Source: Burkholderiaceae bacterium (lineage in GTDB: Bacteria; Pseudomonadota; Gammaproteobacteria; Burkholderiales; Burkholderiaceae_C). Taken from it: DNA of 64,000 bases. Within the stretch, counting starts at the first letter, position 1. The number at the start of each line of letters is the position of its first letter. This document shows, one piece after another, positions 39,137 through 48,840 of this stretch. The notes beneath the pieces were generated by a model. The model searched no databases. It saw only the letters and a program-made list of their open reading frames with translations, and was not told the DNA's origin. The translations under genes and the position numbers were made by a program. The stretch spans positions 61,709 through 125,708 of the forward strand of contig JAEUOY010000053.1 in assembly GCA_016790515.1 (NCBI GenBank). The letters run 5' to 3'.

Positions 39137-39199
39137 CCAACAAGCAGTTGCCAAACATTTGTTGGAAGGCGCGTCTCCTCTTGGACGTGCCTTTTTTTT
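39137..39199 (+). ncRNA. Small-RNA candidate with two hairpins upstream of lepA
   Basis: A -10 box (39125-39130) is followed within 7 bp by a stem-loop with 7-bp arms CCAACAA / TTGTTGG (39137-39165). A strong intrinsic terminator (39166-39199) follows directly. The predicted transcript is about 63 nt. It is AT-richer than its surroundings, unusual for a genome of this composition. It could be a free sRNA, perhaps in the sigma-E regulon, or a terminated leader controlling lepA; no known family was recognised. Confidence 0.5.
39166..39199 (+). terminator. Strong rho-independent terminator upstream of lepA
   Basis: A 10-bp stem (AAGGCGCGTC / GACGTGCCTT, one G-U pair in RNA) with an 8-nt loop is followed by an uninterrupted run of eight T. 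It is the clearest intrinsic terminator in the window and separates the sigma-E module from lepA. Confidence 0.85.
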
Positions 39200-39305
39200 A
39201 TGCCCCGACGGGGTGTCAGCCGCTGTGGCGCAGCGCCGGATCGCGCGCGCCGTGGGCCACGCGCCGGCGCATTGAGCGCGGGCCGAACAGCGCACCATCG
39301 AAGCC

Positions 39306-41114
39306 ATGGACCACATCAGAAACTTCTCGATCATTGCCCACATCGACCACGGCAAGTCGACGCTGGCCGATCGGCTGATCCACCGCTGCGGCGGCCTCAG
39401 TGACCGCGAGATGGAAGCCCAGGTGCTCGACTCGATGGACATCGAGCGCGAGCGCGGCATCACGATCAAGGCCCAGACCGCGGCGCTGCAGTACACCGCC
39501 AGGAACGGCCGCATCTACAACCTGAACCTGATCGACACGCCGGGGCATGTCGACTTCAGCTACGAGGTCAGCCGCTCGCTGTCGGCCTGCGAAGGCGCGT
39601 TGCTCGTCGTTGACGCCAGCCAGGGCGTCGAGGCGCAGACGGTCGCCAACTGCTACACCGCGCTCGACCTGGGCGTCGAGGTGGTGCCGGTGCTGAACAA
39701 GATGGACCTGCCGCAGGCCGACCCCGACAACGCGAAGGCCGAGATCGAGGACGTGATCGGCATCGACGCCGAGGATGCGATCCCCTGCTCGGCCAAGACC
39801 GGCATGGGCATCGACGAGATCCTCGAGGCGGTGATCGAGCGCATGCCGGCGCCCAAGGGCGACCCCGACGGTCCGCCGCGGGCGATGATCATCGACAGCT
39901 GGTTCGACAACTACGTCGGCGTCGTGATGCTGGTGCGGGTGGTCGACGGCGTGCTGCGCCGGGGCGACCGCATCCGCATGATGGCCACCAACGCCAGCTA
40001 TCCGCTCGAGCAGCTGGGCGTGTTCACGCCCAAGAGCGAGCCGCGCGAGGAGCTGAAGGCCGGCGAGGTCGGCTTCCTGATCGCCGGCATCAAGGAGTTG
40101 CAGGCGGCCAAGGTCGGCGACACCGTCACCCTCGACAAGAAGCTGCCGAACAACGCCGGCCCGGCGGAATCGCCGCTGCCGGGCTTCAAGGAGATCCAGC
40201 CGCAGGTCTTCGCCGGTCTCTACCCGACCGAGGCCAGCGAATACGACCAGCTGCGCGATGCGCTGGAGAAGCTCAAGCTCAACGACAGCTCGTTGCGCTA
40301 CGAGCCCGAGGTCTCGCAGGCGCTGGGCTTCGGCTTCCGCTGCGGCTTCCTGGGCCTGCTGCACATGGAGATCGTGCAGGAGCGTCTGGAGCGCGAGTTC
40401 GACCAGGACCTGATCACCACCGCGCCCAGCGTGGTCTACCAGGTCGAGCTCAACGACGGCACGGTGCTCGAGGTCGAGAACCCGAGCAAGATGCCCGACC
40501 TCGGCCGCATCAAGGAGATCCGCGAGCCGATCGTCACGGTGCACCTGTACATGCCGCAGGACTACGTCGGCCCGGTGATGACGCTGGCCAACCAGAAGCG
40601 CGGCGTGCAGATGAACATGGCCTACCACGGCCGCCAGGTGATGCTGACCTACGAGCTGCCGCTGGCCGAGATCGTGCTGGACTTCTTCGACAAGCTGAAG
40701 AGCGTCTCGCGCGGCTACGCCAGCATGGACTACGAGTTCAAGGAGCACCGCGCCGCCGACGTCGTGAAGGTCGACCTGCTGATCAACGGCGACCGCATCG
40801 ACGCGCTGTCGATCATCGTGCACCGGGCGCAGAGCCAGTTCCGCGGCCGCGCCGTGGCGGCCAAGATGCGCGAGCAGATCCCGCGCCAGATGTACGACGT
40901 GGCGATCCAGGCGGCGATCGGCGCCAACATCATCGCCCGCGAGAACATCAAGGCGCTGCGCAAGAACGTGCTGGCAAAATGCTATGGGGGTGACATCACC
41001 CGCAAGAAGAAGCTGCTCGAGAAGCAGAAGGCCGGCAAGAAGCGCATGAAGCAGATCGGCTCGGTGGAAGTGCCGCAAGAAGCCTTCCTGGCGATCCTCC
41101 AGGTCGAAGACTGA
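39306..41114 (+). CDS. lepA: Elongation factor 4 (LepA)
   Basis: A 602-residue translational GTPase. The G motifs are in order: G1 [15 protein letters not shown]2 region [13 protein letters not shown]3 [12 protein letters not shown] and G4 [10 protein letters not shown]. Domains II and III follow, and the LepA-specific C-terminal domain contains [16 protein letters not shown] near the end. It promotes ribosome back-translocation or assembly at low temperature and high salt. The ATG lies about 100 bp after the terminator; lepB follows after 14 bp, the conserved lepA-lepB pair. Confidence 0.97.
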   Translation: MDHIRNFSIIAHIDHGKSTLADRLIHRCGGLSDREMEAQVLDSMDIERERGITIKAQTAALQYTARNGRIYNLNLIDTPGHVDFSYEVSRSLSACEGALLVVDASQGVEAQTVANCYTALDLGVEVVPVLNKMDLPQADPDNAKAEIEDVIGIDAEDAIPCSAKTGMGIDEILEAVIERMPAPKGDPDGPPRAMIIDSWFDNYVGVVMLVRVVDGVLRRGDRIRMMATNASYPLEQLGVFTPKSEPREELKAGEVGFLIAGIKELQAAKVGDTVTLDKKLPNNAGPAESPLPGFKEIQPQVFAGLYPTEASEYDQLRDALEKLKLNDSSLRYEPEVSQALGFGFRCGFLGLLHMEIVQERLEREFDQDLITTAPSVVYQVELNDGTVLEVENPSKMPDLGRIKEIREPIVTVHLYMPQDYVGPVMTLANQKRGVQMNMAYHGRQVMLTYELPLAEIVLDFFDKLKSVSRGYASMDYEFKEHRAADVVKVDLLINGDRIDALSIIVHRAQSQFRGRAVAAKMREQIPRQMYDVAIQAAIGANIIARENIKALRKNVLAKCYGGDITRKKKLLEKQKAGKKRMKQIGSVEVPQEAFLAILQVED

Positions 41115-41128
41115 AGAACCCCCTCCCC

Positions 41129-42100
41129 ATGATGAGTGCTCTGACCGCCGTGCTGTACGGCGCCCTGCTGGTCTACGGCGCCGGCTGGTGGCTGGGTTAC
41201 TGGATCGGCAACTTCTCGCTGCTGCTGTTCGTCTTGACGATCGTCACGCTGGGCTACTGGCTGGCCGAGCGTTTCCGCTTCGCGCCGGCGCGCGCGGCCG
41301 CCGCGCAGGCCTTGACCACGCAGGATGCGAAGCGCCGCGCCGAACTGAGCCGGCAGGGCATCGCGCAGGTCGACGGCAACGTCGAGGCGGCGCGCGACAA
41401 GCTGCTGATGCAGCCCTGGTGGCTGGACTGGACCGCCGGGCTGTTCCCGGTGATCCTGGTGGTGTTCCTGCTGCGCTCGTTCCTGTTCGAGCCGTTCAAG
41501 ATCCCCTCGGGCTCGATGATCCCGACGCTGCTGGTCGGCGACCTGATCCTGGTCAACAAGTACCACTACGGCATCCGCCTGCCGGTGCTCAACACCAAGC
41601 TCGTCGCCAACCACGACCCCCAGCGTGGCGACGTGGTCGTCTTCCACTATCCGGTCGACCCGCGCATCGACTACATCAAGCGGGTGGTCGGCATTCCCGG
41701 CGACGAGGTGTCCTACACCAACCAGGCGCTGGCAATCAACGGCCAGCCGGTGCCGGTGCAGTCCCAGGGCGACTACTACGACGAGGACAGCATGCGCTAC
41801 GCGCCCAGGTTCAGCGAGAAGCTGGGTGCGGTGTCGCACAGCATCCTGGTCGATCCCAAGCGGGCGTCGATCTACCGGCCGATGGACAGCTTCGTCGGCT
41901 TCCGTGACAACTGCCGCTACACCGCCGAGGGCGTGACGTGCAAAGTGCCGGCCGGCCACTACTTCGTGATGGGCGACAACCGCGACAATTCACAGGATTC
42001 ACGCTACTGGGGCTTCGTCGCCGACGAGCACATCGTCGGGCGCGCCTTCATGGTGTGGATGAACTTCGGCAACCTGCGCCGCATCGGCACCTTCGACTGA
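41129..42100 (+). CDS. lepB: Signal peptidase I
   Basis: A 323-residue membrane protease. Two N-terminal hydrophobic segments (residues 7-48) and a third near 104-119 anchor it; the catalytic domain is periplasmic. The Ser-Lys dyad is S129 (IPSGSMIPTLLVGD) and K184 (RIDYIKRVVGIPGD). The C-terminal box GDNRDNSQDSRYWGFV is intact. It cleaves Sec and Tat signal peptides, including those of RseB, MucD and the SLBB protein here. Either of two consecutive ATG codons may start it. Confidence 0.95.
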   Translation: MMSALTAVLYGALLVYGAGWWLGYWIGNFSLLLFVLTIVTLGYWLAERFRFAPARAAAAQALTTQDAKRRAELSRQGIAQVDGNVEAARDKLLMQPWWLDWTAGLFPVILVVFLLRSFLFEPFKIPSGSMIPTLLVGDLILVNKYHYGIRLPVLNTKLVANHDPQRGDVVVFHYPVDPRIDYIKRVVGIPGDEVSYTNQALAINGQPVPVQSQGDYYDEDSMRYAPRFSEKLGAVSHSILVDPKRASIYRPMDSFVGFRDNCRYTAEGVTCKVPAGHYFVMGDNRDNSQDSRYWGFVADEHIVGRAFMVWMNFGNLRRIGTFD

Positions 42101-42122
42101 TGCTGCGATCCACCCGGGCAAC

Positions 42123-42503
42123 ATGACGTCTGCACATCGCCACCCGTCGCCCGCGCGGCGTCGCCAGCGCGGCATCACCCTGATCGGCCTGCTGGCCTGG
42201 GCGGTCGTCGTCGGCTTCGTCGGCTACCTCGCGGTGCGCATCGTGCCGACGGTGACCGAGTACTACACCATCCTGGGCGCGGTGCAGCGCATCGCGGCAT
42301 CGCCGGCCAGCACCGTGCCGGAGATCCGCGCGGCCTTCGACAAGCAGCGGCAGATCGACCAGGCGATCACCTCGGTCGACGCCAAGGAACTCGACATCAC
42401 GAAGGAGAACGACCGGGTCGTGATCTCCTTCGCCTACGAGAAGGAAATCGAGATCGCCGGCCCGGTGTTCCTGCTGATCAAGTACGCTGGGCGATCCAAG
42501 TGA
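42123..42503 (+). CDS. DUF4845 membrane protein with prepilin-like N-terminus
   Basis: A 126-residue protein of the DUF4845 family, which lies between lepB and rnc in many beta- and gamma-proteobacteria. The N-terminus RRRQRGITLIGLLAWAVVVGFVGYLAV resembles a class III signal (glycine before I-T-L-I) followed by one membrane helix; the position-5 glutamate typical of pilins is replaced by glycine. The short C-terminal domain (PTVTEYYTILGAVQRIA to the end) is periplasmic if the helix inserts normally. Function unknown. Confidence 0.82.
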   Translation: MTSAHRHPSPARRRQRGITLIGLLAWAVVVGFVGYLAVRIVPTVTEYYTILGAVQRIAASPASTVPEIRAAFDKQRQIDQAITSVDAKELDITKENDRVVISFAYEKEIEIAGPVFLLIKYAGRSK

Positions 42504-42514
42504 GCAGGGCGCGA

Positions 42515-42530
42515 CCGGCAGCGCTGCCGG
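42515..42530 (+). promoter_or_regulatory. Perfect palindrome in the rnc leader
   Basis: CCGGCAGC followed by its inverse GCTGCCGG, with GCG / CGC extending the stem around one bulged A. It lies 27 bp before the rnc ATG. RNase III in E. coli controls its own mRNA through a leader stem; whether this short stem serves so here is inference. Confidence 0.35.
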
Positions 42531-42557
42531 CGCCCGAGCTGGAGGTCGTTCTGAGCC

Positions 42558-43286
42558 ATGGATTCCCGCCCCGATAGCCGCCCCGACACCCGCCTCGATG
42601 CGCTGCAGGCCCGGCTCGGCCATCGCTTCGCCGACGCCGGCCTGCTGCAGCGCGCGCTGACCCATCGCAGCTTCGGTGCCGATCACAACGAGCGGCTCGA
42701 GTTTCTCGGCGACGCGGTGCTGAACATGGCGGTCTCCGGACTGCTGTACGAGCGCTTCTCAGGCTCCGACGAAGGCGACCTGACCCGCGTGCGGGCCCAC
42801 CTGGTGCGCGAGGACAGCCTGCACCGCGCCGCGCTCGCGCTAGGCCTGCCCGAGGTGCTGCGCCTGTCCGAGGGCGAGGCACGCGGCGGCGGCGCGCAGC
42901 GGCCGTCGATCCTGGCCGATGCGGTCGAGGCGCTGATCGGCGCGATCTACCTCGATGGCGGCCTGGTCCCGGCCACGCGGCTGGTGCGCCAGCTGTTCGG
43001 CGAGCTGATCGCTGGCACCGAGGCCGACAGCTGGAGCAAGGACGCCAAGACCGAACTGCAGGAGTGGCTGCAGGCGCGCAAGCTGTCGGTGCCGGCCTAC
43101 CGCATCGTCGCCACCCGCGGCCAGGCCCATGCCCAGACCTTCGAGGTCGAATGCGCCGTGCCCACGCTGGGCCTGGCCGAACAGGGCGAGGGCCGATCGC
43201 GCCGCGCCGCCGAGCAGGAGGCCGCGCGCCGCATGCTGGGCAAGCTGAAAGCCAGCGACAGGCCGGGCGGGCCGTTGCGATCCTAG
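42558..43286 (+). CDS. rnc: Ribonuclease III
   Basis: A 242-residue double-strand RNA endonuclease. The catalytic signature NERLEFLGDAVLNMAVSGLL is intact, with a later acidic residue in LADAVEALIGAIYLDGG. The dsRNA-binding domain begins near residue 160 (DAKTELQEWLQARKLSVPAYRI) and ends RRAAEQEAARRML. It matures rRNA and several mRNAs. Followed directly, with no gap, by era. Confidence 0.96.
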   Translation: MDSRPDSRPDTRLDALQARLGHRFADAGLLQRALTHRSFGADHNERLEFLGDAVLNMAVSGLLYERFSGSDEGDLTRVRAHLVREDSLHRAALALGLPEVLRLSEGEARGGGAQRPSILADAVEALIGAIYLDGGLVPATRLVRQLFGELIAGTEADSWSKDAKTELQEWLQARKLSVPAYRIVATRGQAHAQTFEVECAVPTLGLAEQGEGRSRRAAEQEAARRMLGKLKASDRPGGPLRS

Positions 43287-44300
43287 ATGTCCGACCTAGC
43301 TGCCGGGTCCACCGACCGCGATGCCGCGCCCGCGCAGCGCTGCGGCCTGGTCGCCATCGTCGGCCGGCCCAACGTCGGCAAGTCGACGCTGCTCAACGCG
43401 CTGGTCGGGCAGAAGATCAGCATCACCTCGCGCAAGGCGCAGACCACGCGGCACCGCATCACCGGCATCCGCACGCTGGGCAGCAGCCAGTTCGTCTTCG
43501 TCGACACGCCGGGCTTCCAGACCCGGGAGATCCGCGGCCGCACCGCGCTGAACCGCAACCTGAACCGCACCGTCACCGCGGTGCTGGGCGACGTCGACGT
43601 GGTGCTGTTCATGGTCGAGGCCGGCCGCTTCAGCCTGGACGACGCCAAGGTGCTGGCGCTGCTGCCGCCGGACAAGCCGACCTTCCTGGTGGCCAACAAG
43701 CTCGATGCGGTGGCGCGGCGCACCGACATGCTGCCCTGGCTGAAGAGCATGCAGGAGCGGCATCCGTTCACCGAGTTCGTGCCGATGTCGGCGACCAGGC
43801 CGGCCGACGTCGAGCGCCTGTTCGAGATCGTCGAGCCCTACCTGCCCGAGCAGCCCTGGATGTACGAGGAAGACGCGCTGACCGACCGCAGCGACAGGTT
43901 CCTGGCCGCCGAGCTGATCCGCGAGAAGCTGTTCCGCCTGACCGGCGACGAGCTGCCCTACGGTGCCACCGTGGTGATCGACAAGTACGAGGAAGAAGGC
44001 GAGACCGACGACCCCCTGGCCGCTGCGTCGCAGCGGCCGTCCTCCGGGGGGAGCAAGGCCGCCTCGGGCGGCCGGGCGCGGCCGCTGCGCCGCATCGCCG
44101 CGACCATCGTCGTGGAGCGCGACGCCCACAAGGGCATGGTGATCGGCGAAGGCGGCGAACGGCTCAAGCGCGTCGGCAGCGAGACACGCGTCGAACTCGA
44201 GAAGCTGACCGGCTGCAAGGTGTTCCTCGAGCTGTGGGTCAAGGTGCGATCGGGCTGGGCCGACAGCGAGGAGCACCTGCGCTCCTACGGCTACGAGTGA
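43287..44300 (+). CDS. era: GTPase Era with an in-frame insert in the KH domain
   Basis: A 337-residue ribosome-assembly GTPase, about 35 residues longer than E. coli Era. G1 is [15 protein letters not shown]2 TTRHRITG, G3 DTPGFQ and G4 NKLD. The KH domain contains [23 protein letters not shown] and [23 protein letters not shown]. Between the first two strands of the KH domain, residues about 239-268 are a Ala/Ser/Gly/Arg-rich insert encoded by palindromic DNA (see repeat at 44011-44073). The insert should form a surface loop and leave the RNA-binding GxxG intact. Confidence 0.95.
   Translation: MSDLAAGSTDRDAAPAQRCGLVAIVGRPNVGKSTLLNALVGQKISITSRKAQTTRHRITGIRTLGSSQFVFVDTPGFQTREIRGRTALNRNLNRTVTAVLGDVDVVLFMVEAGRFSLDDAKVLALLPPDKPTFLVANKLDAVARRTDMLPWLKSMQERHPFTEFVPMSATRPADVERLFEIVEPYLPEQPWMYEEDALTDRSDRFLAAELIREKLFRLTGDELPYGATVVIDKYEEEGETDDPLAAASQRPSSGGSKAASGGRARPLRRIAATIVVERDAHKGMVIGEGGERLKRVGSETRVELEKLTGCKVFLELWVKVRSGWADSEEHLRSYGYE
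44011..44073 (+). repeat. Palindromic repeat inserted in frame within era
   Basis: A 21-bp hairpin has arms GGCCGCTGC and GCAGCGGCC around GTC (44018-44038) and is framed by CCCCC (44012-44016) and GGGGGG (44046-44051). A second hairpin has arms GGCCGCC and GGCGGCC around TCG (44057-44073). It resembles short C5/G5-bordered palindromes common between genes in Burkholderiales, but here it is translated. Confidence 0.7.
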
Positions 44301-44301
44301 C

Positions 44302-45060
44302 GTGGCCGCTGCGCGCTCGACCCAGCAGCCCGCCTATGTGCTGCACCAGTGGGACTGGAGCGAGACCAGCCTGATCGTCGACCTGTTCACCCGCGATCAA
44401 GGCCGCGTCGCGGCGGTGGCCAAGGGTGCGAAGCGGCCGTATTCGCAGCTGCGGCCGGTGCTGATGCCGTTCCAGCGGCTGCTGGTGGCCACCGCCCGGC
44501 CGAAGGCCGACGAGGGCGCCGACATCGTGACGCTGCGCGCGGCCGAATACGCCGGGCAGGGCGAAGCCCTGCCGGCCTCGCGCCTGTTCAGCGGTTTCTA
44601 CCTGAACGAGCTGCTGATGAAGGCCCTGGCCCGCGGCGACCCGCATGAACGCCTGTTCGATGCCTACGGCGAAGCGCTGGCGGCCCTGGCGCGCGACGAC
44701 GACGAGGCCGCGCTGCGGGCCTTCGAACTGCTGCTGCTGCGCGAAACCGGCGTGCTGCCCGAGCTGGGCCTGACCACCACCACGCAGCAGCCGGTGCAGC
44801 CGGCGGCGACCTACCAGCTGCAGGCCGAAGCCGGGCTGGTCGCCGCCGCCGGCGGCGAGGGCCTGCTGACCGGCGCACAGTGCCTGGCGCTGCAGGCGGC
44901 GCTGGACAGCGAGCGCTTCGAGGCGCTGCGCAGCGGCTGCGCCGATGCGCTGCCGGCGCTGAAGCTGCAACTGCGCGCCGTGCTTCACTATCATCTCGGT
45001 TCGCCGCCGCTGCGCACCCGACAGCTGATGCTCGACCTGCGGCGCCTGCTCGACGCCTAG
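44302..45060 (+). CDS. recO: DNA repair protein RecO
   Basis: A 252-residue RecO. The N-terminal OB fold contains [35 protein letters not shown]; the helical C-terminal domain follows with [14 protein letters not shown] and [15 protein letters not shown]. The zinc-binding cysteines of some RecO proteins are missing, which is normal in proteobacteria. It loads RecA with RecR on SSB-coated DNA. The start is GTG, one base after the era stop; no ATG gives a complete OB fold. Confidence 0.93.
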   Translation: MAAARSTQQPAYVLHQWDWSETSLIVDLFTRDQGRVAAVAKGAKRPYSQLRPVLMPFQRLLVATARPKADEGADIVTLRAAEYAGQGEALPASRLFSGFYLNELLMKALARGDPHERLFDAYGEALAALARDDDEAALRAFELLLLRETGVLPELGLTTTTQQPVQPAATYQLQAEAGLVAAAGGEGLLTGAQCLALQAALDSERFEALRSGCADALPALKLQLRAVLHYHLGSPPLRTRQLMLDLRRLLDA

Positions 45061-45089
45061 CCTGCCGCCTCCAACCCACCCGGCCTGCC

Positions 45090-45890
45090 ATGAACCCGCT
45101 CGTCGCCCCCGAGGCCCATGCCCGGCCCTACCGTACTGCGCTGTCGGTCAACGTCAACAAGATCGCGCTGCTGCGCAACACCCGGCACATCGGCATCCCC
45201 GACGTGGTCAGGCTCTCGCGCATCGCGCTCGAGGCCGGCGCGCAGGGCATCACGGTGCACCCGCGGCCCGACGCGCGGCACATCCGGCCGCAGGACGTGC
45301 ACGACCTGGCCGCGCTGATGAAGCAGTGGCCCGAGGCCGAATACAACCTCGAGGGCAACCCCTTCCACAACCTGATGGCCTTCGTGCGCGAGGTGCGGCC
45401 GCACCAGGTGACCTTCGTGCCCGACAGCGCCGACCAGTTCACCAGCGACCATGGCTGGCGCTTCCCCGACGACCTGGCCCGGCTGCAGCCGGTCATCGAC
45501 GAGGCCCGCGCGCTGGGCGTGCGGGTCAGCCTGTTCATGGACCCGCTGCCCGAGATGATGGCCGGCGCGCGGGCCACCGGCGCCGAGCGGGTCGAGCTCT
45601 ACACCGAGGCCTATGCCAGCGCCCACGGCACGCCGCGGCAGGCCGAGGTGCTGGCGCGCTACGCCGCGGCCGCCGAGGCCGCGATGGCTGCCGGGCTCGA
45701 ACTCAACGCCGGCCACGACCTCAACCGCGACAACCTGGGCGACTTCCTGCGCGCGGTGCCGGGCGTGCTCGAGGTGTCGATCGGCCATGCGCTGATCGCC
45801 GATGCGCTGGAGCTCGGCCTCGCCGAGACGGTGCGCGACTACCAGCGCTGCATCCAGTACGCGTTCGCCCCCGCCGTCGACTCGCGATGA
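45090..45890 (+). CDS. pdxJ: Pyridoxine 5'-phosphate synthase
   Basis: A 266-residue TIM-barrel enzyme forming pyridoxine 5'-phosphate from 1-deoxyxylulose 5-phosphate and 3-amino-2-oxopropyl phosphate. Family motifs are [50 protein letters not shown] and [14 protein letters not shown], with [15 protein letters not shown] near the end. It supplies the PLP needed by PseC and the DegT enzyme. Stop overlaps the acpS ATG by 4 bp, the common pdxJ-acpS arrangement. Confidence 0.96.
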   Translation: MNPLVAPEAHARPYRTALSVNVNKIALLRNTRHIGIPDVVRLSRIALEAGAQGITVHPRPDARHIRPQDVHDLAALMKQWPEAEYNLEGNPFHNLMAFVREVRPHQVTFVPDSADQFTSDHGWRFPDDLARLQPVIDEARALGVRVSLFMDPLPEMMAGARATGAERVELYTEAYASAHGTPRQAEVLARYAAAAEAAMAAGLELNAGHDLNRDNLGDFLRAVPGVLEVSIGHALIADALELGLAETVRDYQRCIQYAFAPAVDSR

Positions 45891-46288
45891 TCTTCGGCAT
45901 CGGCACCGACGTCTGCGACATCCGCCGCCTGCGCGCCACGCTGCAGCGGCGCGGCGACCGCTTCGCCGAGCGGGTGCTGGGGCCGGCCGAGCTGCAGGTC
46001 TTCCACGGCCGCCGCGCCCGCGCCGAGGTGCGCGGCGTCGCCTACCTCGCGACCCGTTTCTCGGCCAAGGAGGCGTTCTCGAAGGCGATCGGGCTGGGCC
46101 TGCGCATGCCGATGACCTGGCGCGCCTGCGAGATCCTCAACCTGCCCAGCGGCCAGCCGGTCGTGCGCCTGAACGGTGCGCTGGCCGAATGGTTTGCCGA
46201 GCGCGGCCTGCGCGCCCATGTCAGCGTGACCGACGAAACCGACTACGCCGCCAGCTTCGTGGTGGTGGAGAGAGAACCGACCCCATGA
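45887..46288 (+). CDS. acpS: Holo-ACP synthase
   Basis: A 133-residue phosphopantetheinyl transferase that activates AcpP from coenzyme A. The metal-binding pieces are [14 protein letters not shown] (Asp8) and [15 protein letters not shown] (Glu). The C-terminus [17 protein letters not shown] is typical. Starts by ATGA overlap with pdxJ and overlaps nagZ in the same way, so the three are coupled. Confidence 0.95.
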   Translation: MIFGIGTDVCDIRRLRATLQRRGDRFAERVLGPAELQVFHGRRARAEVRGVAYLATRFSAKEAFSKAIGLGLRMPMTWRACEILNLPSGQPVVRLNGALAEWFAERGLRAHVSVTDETDYAASFVVVEREPTP

Positions 46289-47346
46289 CCTCCGACCTCG
46301 GCCCTGGCCACGCGCCGGTGGTGCTCGACATCGCCGGCACCCGCTTGAATGCCGACGACCGCCGCCGCCTCGGGCACCCGCTGACCGGCGGGCTGATCCT
46401 GTTCGCCCGCAACTGGGTCGACCGCGCGCAGCTCACCGCGCTGACCGCCGAGATCAAGGCGATCCGGCCCGACCTGCTGATCTGCGTCGACCACGAGGGC
46501 GGGCGGGTGCAGCGCTTTCGCAGCGATGGCTTCACCCACCTGCCGGCGATGCAGGTGCTGGGCGAGGCCTGGATGCGCGACGCGCTGGCCGCCACCGATG
46601 CCGCCACCGCGGCCGGCTACGTGCTGGGCGCCGAACTGCGCGCCTGCGGCGTCGACCTGAGCTTCACCCCGGTGCTCGACCTGGCCCACGGCGGCAGCAG
46701 CGTGATCGGCGACCGCGCCTTCCACCGCGATGCCCGGGTGGTGACGATGCTGGCCAAGAGCCTGATGCACGGCCTGCTGCTGGCCGGCATGGCCAACTGC
46801 GGCAAGCATTTCCCGGGTCACGGCTTCGTCGCGGCCGACAGCCACGTCGCGGTGCCGGTCGACAAGCGATCGCTGCAACGCATCCTGGCCGACGACGCCA
46901 GGCCCTACGGCTGGCTGTCGACCAGCCTGGCCAGCGTGATGCCGGCACACGTGATCTACCCGAAGGTCGATGCGATGCCGGCCGGCTTCTCCGAGCGCTG
47001 GCTCAAGCACATCCTGCGCGGCGAGCTGGGCTTCCAGGGTGCGATCTTCAGCGACGACCTCAGCATGGAAGGCGCCAAGGTCGCCGGCAGCACGCTCGAT
47101 GGCGCGCTGGCGGCGCTGCACGCCGGTTGCGACATGGTGCTGCTGTGCAACCAGTCGCTGGCCGGCGGCCAGGCGGTCGATGCGCTGCTCGACGGCCTGC
47201 TCGCGTCGCAGGCCGCGGGGCAATGGCAGCCCGACGCCGACAGCGAGGCGCGCCGGCTCGACCTGCTGCCGCTGGCGCCGCCGCTGCCCTGGGACGAGCT
47301 GATGCACCAGCCGGCCTACCAGCACGCGCTGGAGATCCTGCCCTGA
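46285..47346 (+). CDS. nagZ: Beta-N-acetylhexosaminidase NagZ
   Basis: A 353-residue family 3 glycoside hydrolase for peptidoglycan recycling; it removes GlcNAc from GlcNAc-anhydromuropeptides in the cytoplasm. The substrate motif [13 protein letters not shown], the mobile catalytic loop [14 protein letters not shown] with its Asp-His pair, and the nucleophile region [15 protein letters not shown] are present. No signal peptide. Its stop abuts the stop of the convergent aminopeptidase gene. Confidence 0.95.
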   Translation: MTSDLGPGHAPVVLDIAGTRLNADDRRRLGHPLTGGLILFARNWVDRAQLTALTAEIKAIRPDLLICVDHEGGRVQRFRSDGFTHLPAMQVLGEAWMRDALAATDAATAAGYVLGAELRACGVDLSFTPVLDLAHGGSSVIGDRAFHRDARVVTMLAKSLMHGLLLAGMANCGKHFPGHGFVAADSHVAVPVDKRSLQRILADDARPYGWLSTSLASVMPAHVIYPKVDAMPAGFSERWLKHILRGELGFQGAIFSDDLSMEGAKVAGSTLDGALAALHAGCDMVLLCNQSLAGGQAVDALLDGLLASQAAGQWQPDADSEARRLDLLPLAPPLPWDELMHQPAYQHALEILP

Positions 47347-48726
47347 TCAGCCGCTGCCGTAGCGCTGCTGCAGATGCGCCAGCAGCGTGCGCAGCGTCTG
47401 CGCCTCGCCGCCGGCGGGACGGCCGGGGCGTGACTGGTCGTTCCAGGCGTACAGGTCGATGTGCAGCCAGTCCTGCCCGGCCGGCACGAAGTCCTCGAGG
47501 AACAGCGCGGCATTGATCGCGCCGGCCTGCGGGCCGCGGCCGGTGTTGACGATGTCGGCGATCTCGCTCTCGATGCCCGGGTGGTAGTCGCGCCACAGCG
47601 GCAGGTGCCACAGCGGGTCGTGCAGCGCCAGGCCGCGGTCGACCAGCGAACGCGCCTGGGCCAGGTCGCGGCAGAACAGCGCCGGCAGCTGTCCGCCCAG
47701 CGCCACCCGCGCGGCGCCGGTCAGCGTGGCCAGGTCGATGATCAGGTCGGGCTTGGCTTCGGCAGCGTAGGCCAGCGCGTCGCACAGGATCACCCGGCCT
47801 TCGGCATCGGTGTTGCCGATCTCGATCCGCAGGCCGGCGCGGGTCTCGATGATGTCGCCGGGCCGGTAGGCGTTGCCGGCGATCGCGTTCTCGACCGCCG
47901 GGATCAGCAGCGTCAGGCGCAGCTTCAGCTTCAGCGCCATCACCAGCGTGGCCAGGCCCAGCGCGGTGGCGGCGCCGCCCATGTCCTTCTTCATCTGGCG
48001 CATGCCCTCGGCGGTCTTGATGTCCAGCCCGCCGGAATCGAAGCAGACCCCCTTGCCGACCAGCGTCAGCCGCGGTGCCTTCGGGTCGCCCCAGTTCAGC
48101 TCGATCAGCCGGGGCGCCTGCGTCGCGGCCCGGCCGACCGCGTGGATCGCCGGAAATCCGGCCTTCAGCAGCGCGTCGCCGACCGTCTGGCGGCATTGCG
48201 CGCCATGGGCCCGGGCCATCCGCTGCACCGCGGCGGCCAGCTCGGCCGGGCCCATGTGCTCGGCCGGGGTGTTGATCAGGTCGCGGGTGTCGGCGATGGC
48301 TTGGGCCAGCAGCAAGCCGTGGCGGGCGGCCGCGCCGGGCGCGAGCAGCAGCTCGGCCGCCTCGCGGCGGGGCGTCTTGTAGCGGCTGAAGCTGTAGGCG
48401 CCGAGCTGCCACGACAGCGCCGCGGCCTGCGCATCGGCCGCGAGTCCGGCGTCGCCCAGCCGGTAGCGGCCGGGTGGCAGCGTGCGCGGCAGCGCGGCCA
48501 GCGCCCAGGGATGGTCGGCCGCGTGAACACCGGCCCACACCGCCTGCAGCCGGCCCTGCTCGTCGGGCAGCAGCGCGTGGGTGTCGGGCGCGCCACCGAA
48601 TCCCAGCGTGTCCAGCCATTGCCGCGCGGCGGCCGGCAGCGCCGCGGCATGGCGCGCGAACCGGGCCTGGTCGGTCAGGTGGACGGGAACGCAGGCCGGC
48701 GTCGGTTTCTTCAGCGTGACGGTCAT
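47347..48726 (-). CDS. Leucyl aminopeptidase family protein (M17)
   Basis: A 459-residue M17 metallopeptidase. The C-terminal catalytic domain has VGKGVCFDSGGLDIKTAEGMRQMKKDMGGAA (metal and substrate lysine/aspartates) and the family signature NTDAEGRVILCDALAYA. The N-terminal domain is shorter and different from PepA, so the protein belongs to the shorter M17 group often called PepB-like. It releases N-terminal residues from peptides with two divalent metals, probably as a hexamer. Terminator-like hairpin 48791-48820 separates it from rne upstream. Confidence 0.9.
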   Translation of the reverse strand: MTVTLKKPTPACVPVHLTDQARFARHAAALPAAARQWLDTLGFGGAPDTHALLPDEQGRLQAVWAGVHAADHPWALAALPRTLPPGRYRLGDAGLAADAQAAALSWQLGAYSFSRYKTPRREAAELLLAPGAAARHGLLLAQAIADTRDLINTPAEHMGPAELAAAVQRMARAHGAQCRQTVGDALLKAGFPAIHAVGRAATQAPRLIELNWGDPKAPRLTLVGKGVCFDSGGLDIKTAEGMRQMKKDMGGAATALGLATLVMALKLKLRLTLLIPAVENAIAGNAYRPGDIIETRAGLRIEIGNTDAEGRVILCDALAYAAEAKPDLIIDLATLTGAARVALGGQLPALFCRDLAQARSLVDRGLALHDPLWHLPLWRDYHPGIESEIADIVNTGRGPQAGAINAALFLEDFVPAGQDWLHIDLYAWNDQSRPGRPAGGEAQTLRTLLAHLQQRYGSG

Positions 48727-48790
48727 GGGGTGCTTGCGGCGGTGACTGATGGGGAGGGTGGCGGCCGGCGCTTCGGTGCCGGCGATGAAG

Positions 48791-48820
48791 AACGCCGCCG
48801 CGGCGCGGGCCGCGGCGGCG
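48791..48820 (-). terminator. Hairpin terminator downstream of rne
   Basis: A perfect 12-bp stem (ACGCCGCCGCGG / CCGCGGCGGCGT) with a 6-nt loop lies 21 bp past the rne stop. On the minus strand it is followed by TCTTCATCG, a short T-rich run, so termination would be moderate. Confidence 0.55.
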
Positions 48821-48840
48821 TCTCAGGGCGGCGGCCGGGG

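Noticed and set aside
39063-39275. 70-codon open frame over the small-RNA candidate
   Set aside because: It reads through the terminator and poly-T, has no ribosome binding site and no recognisable protein features.
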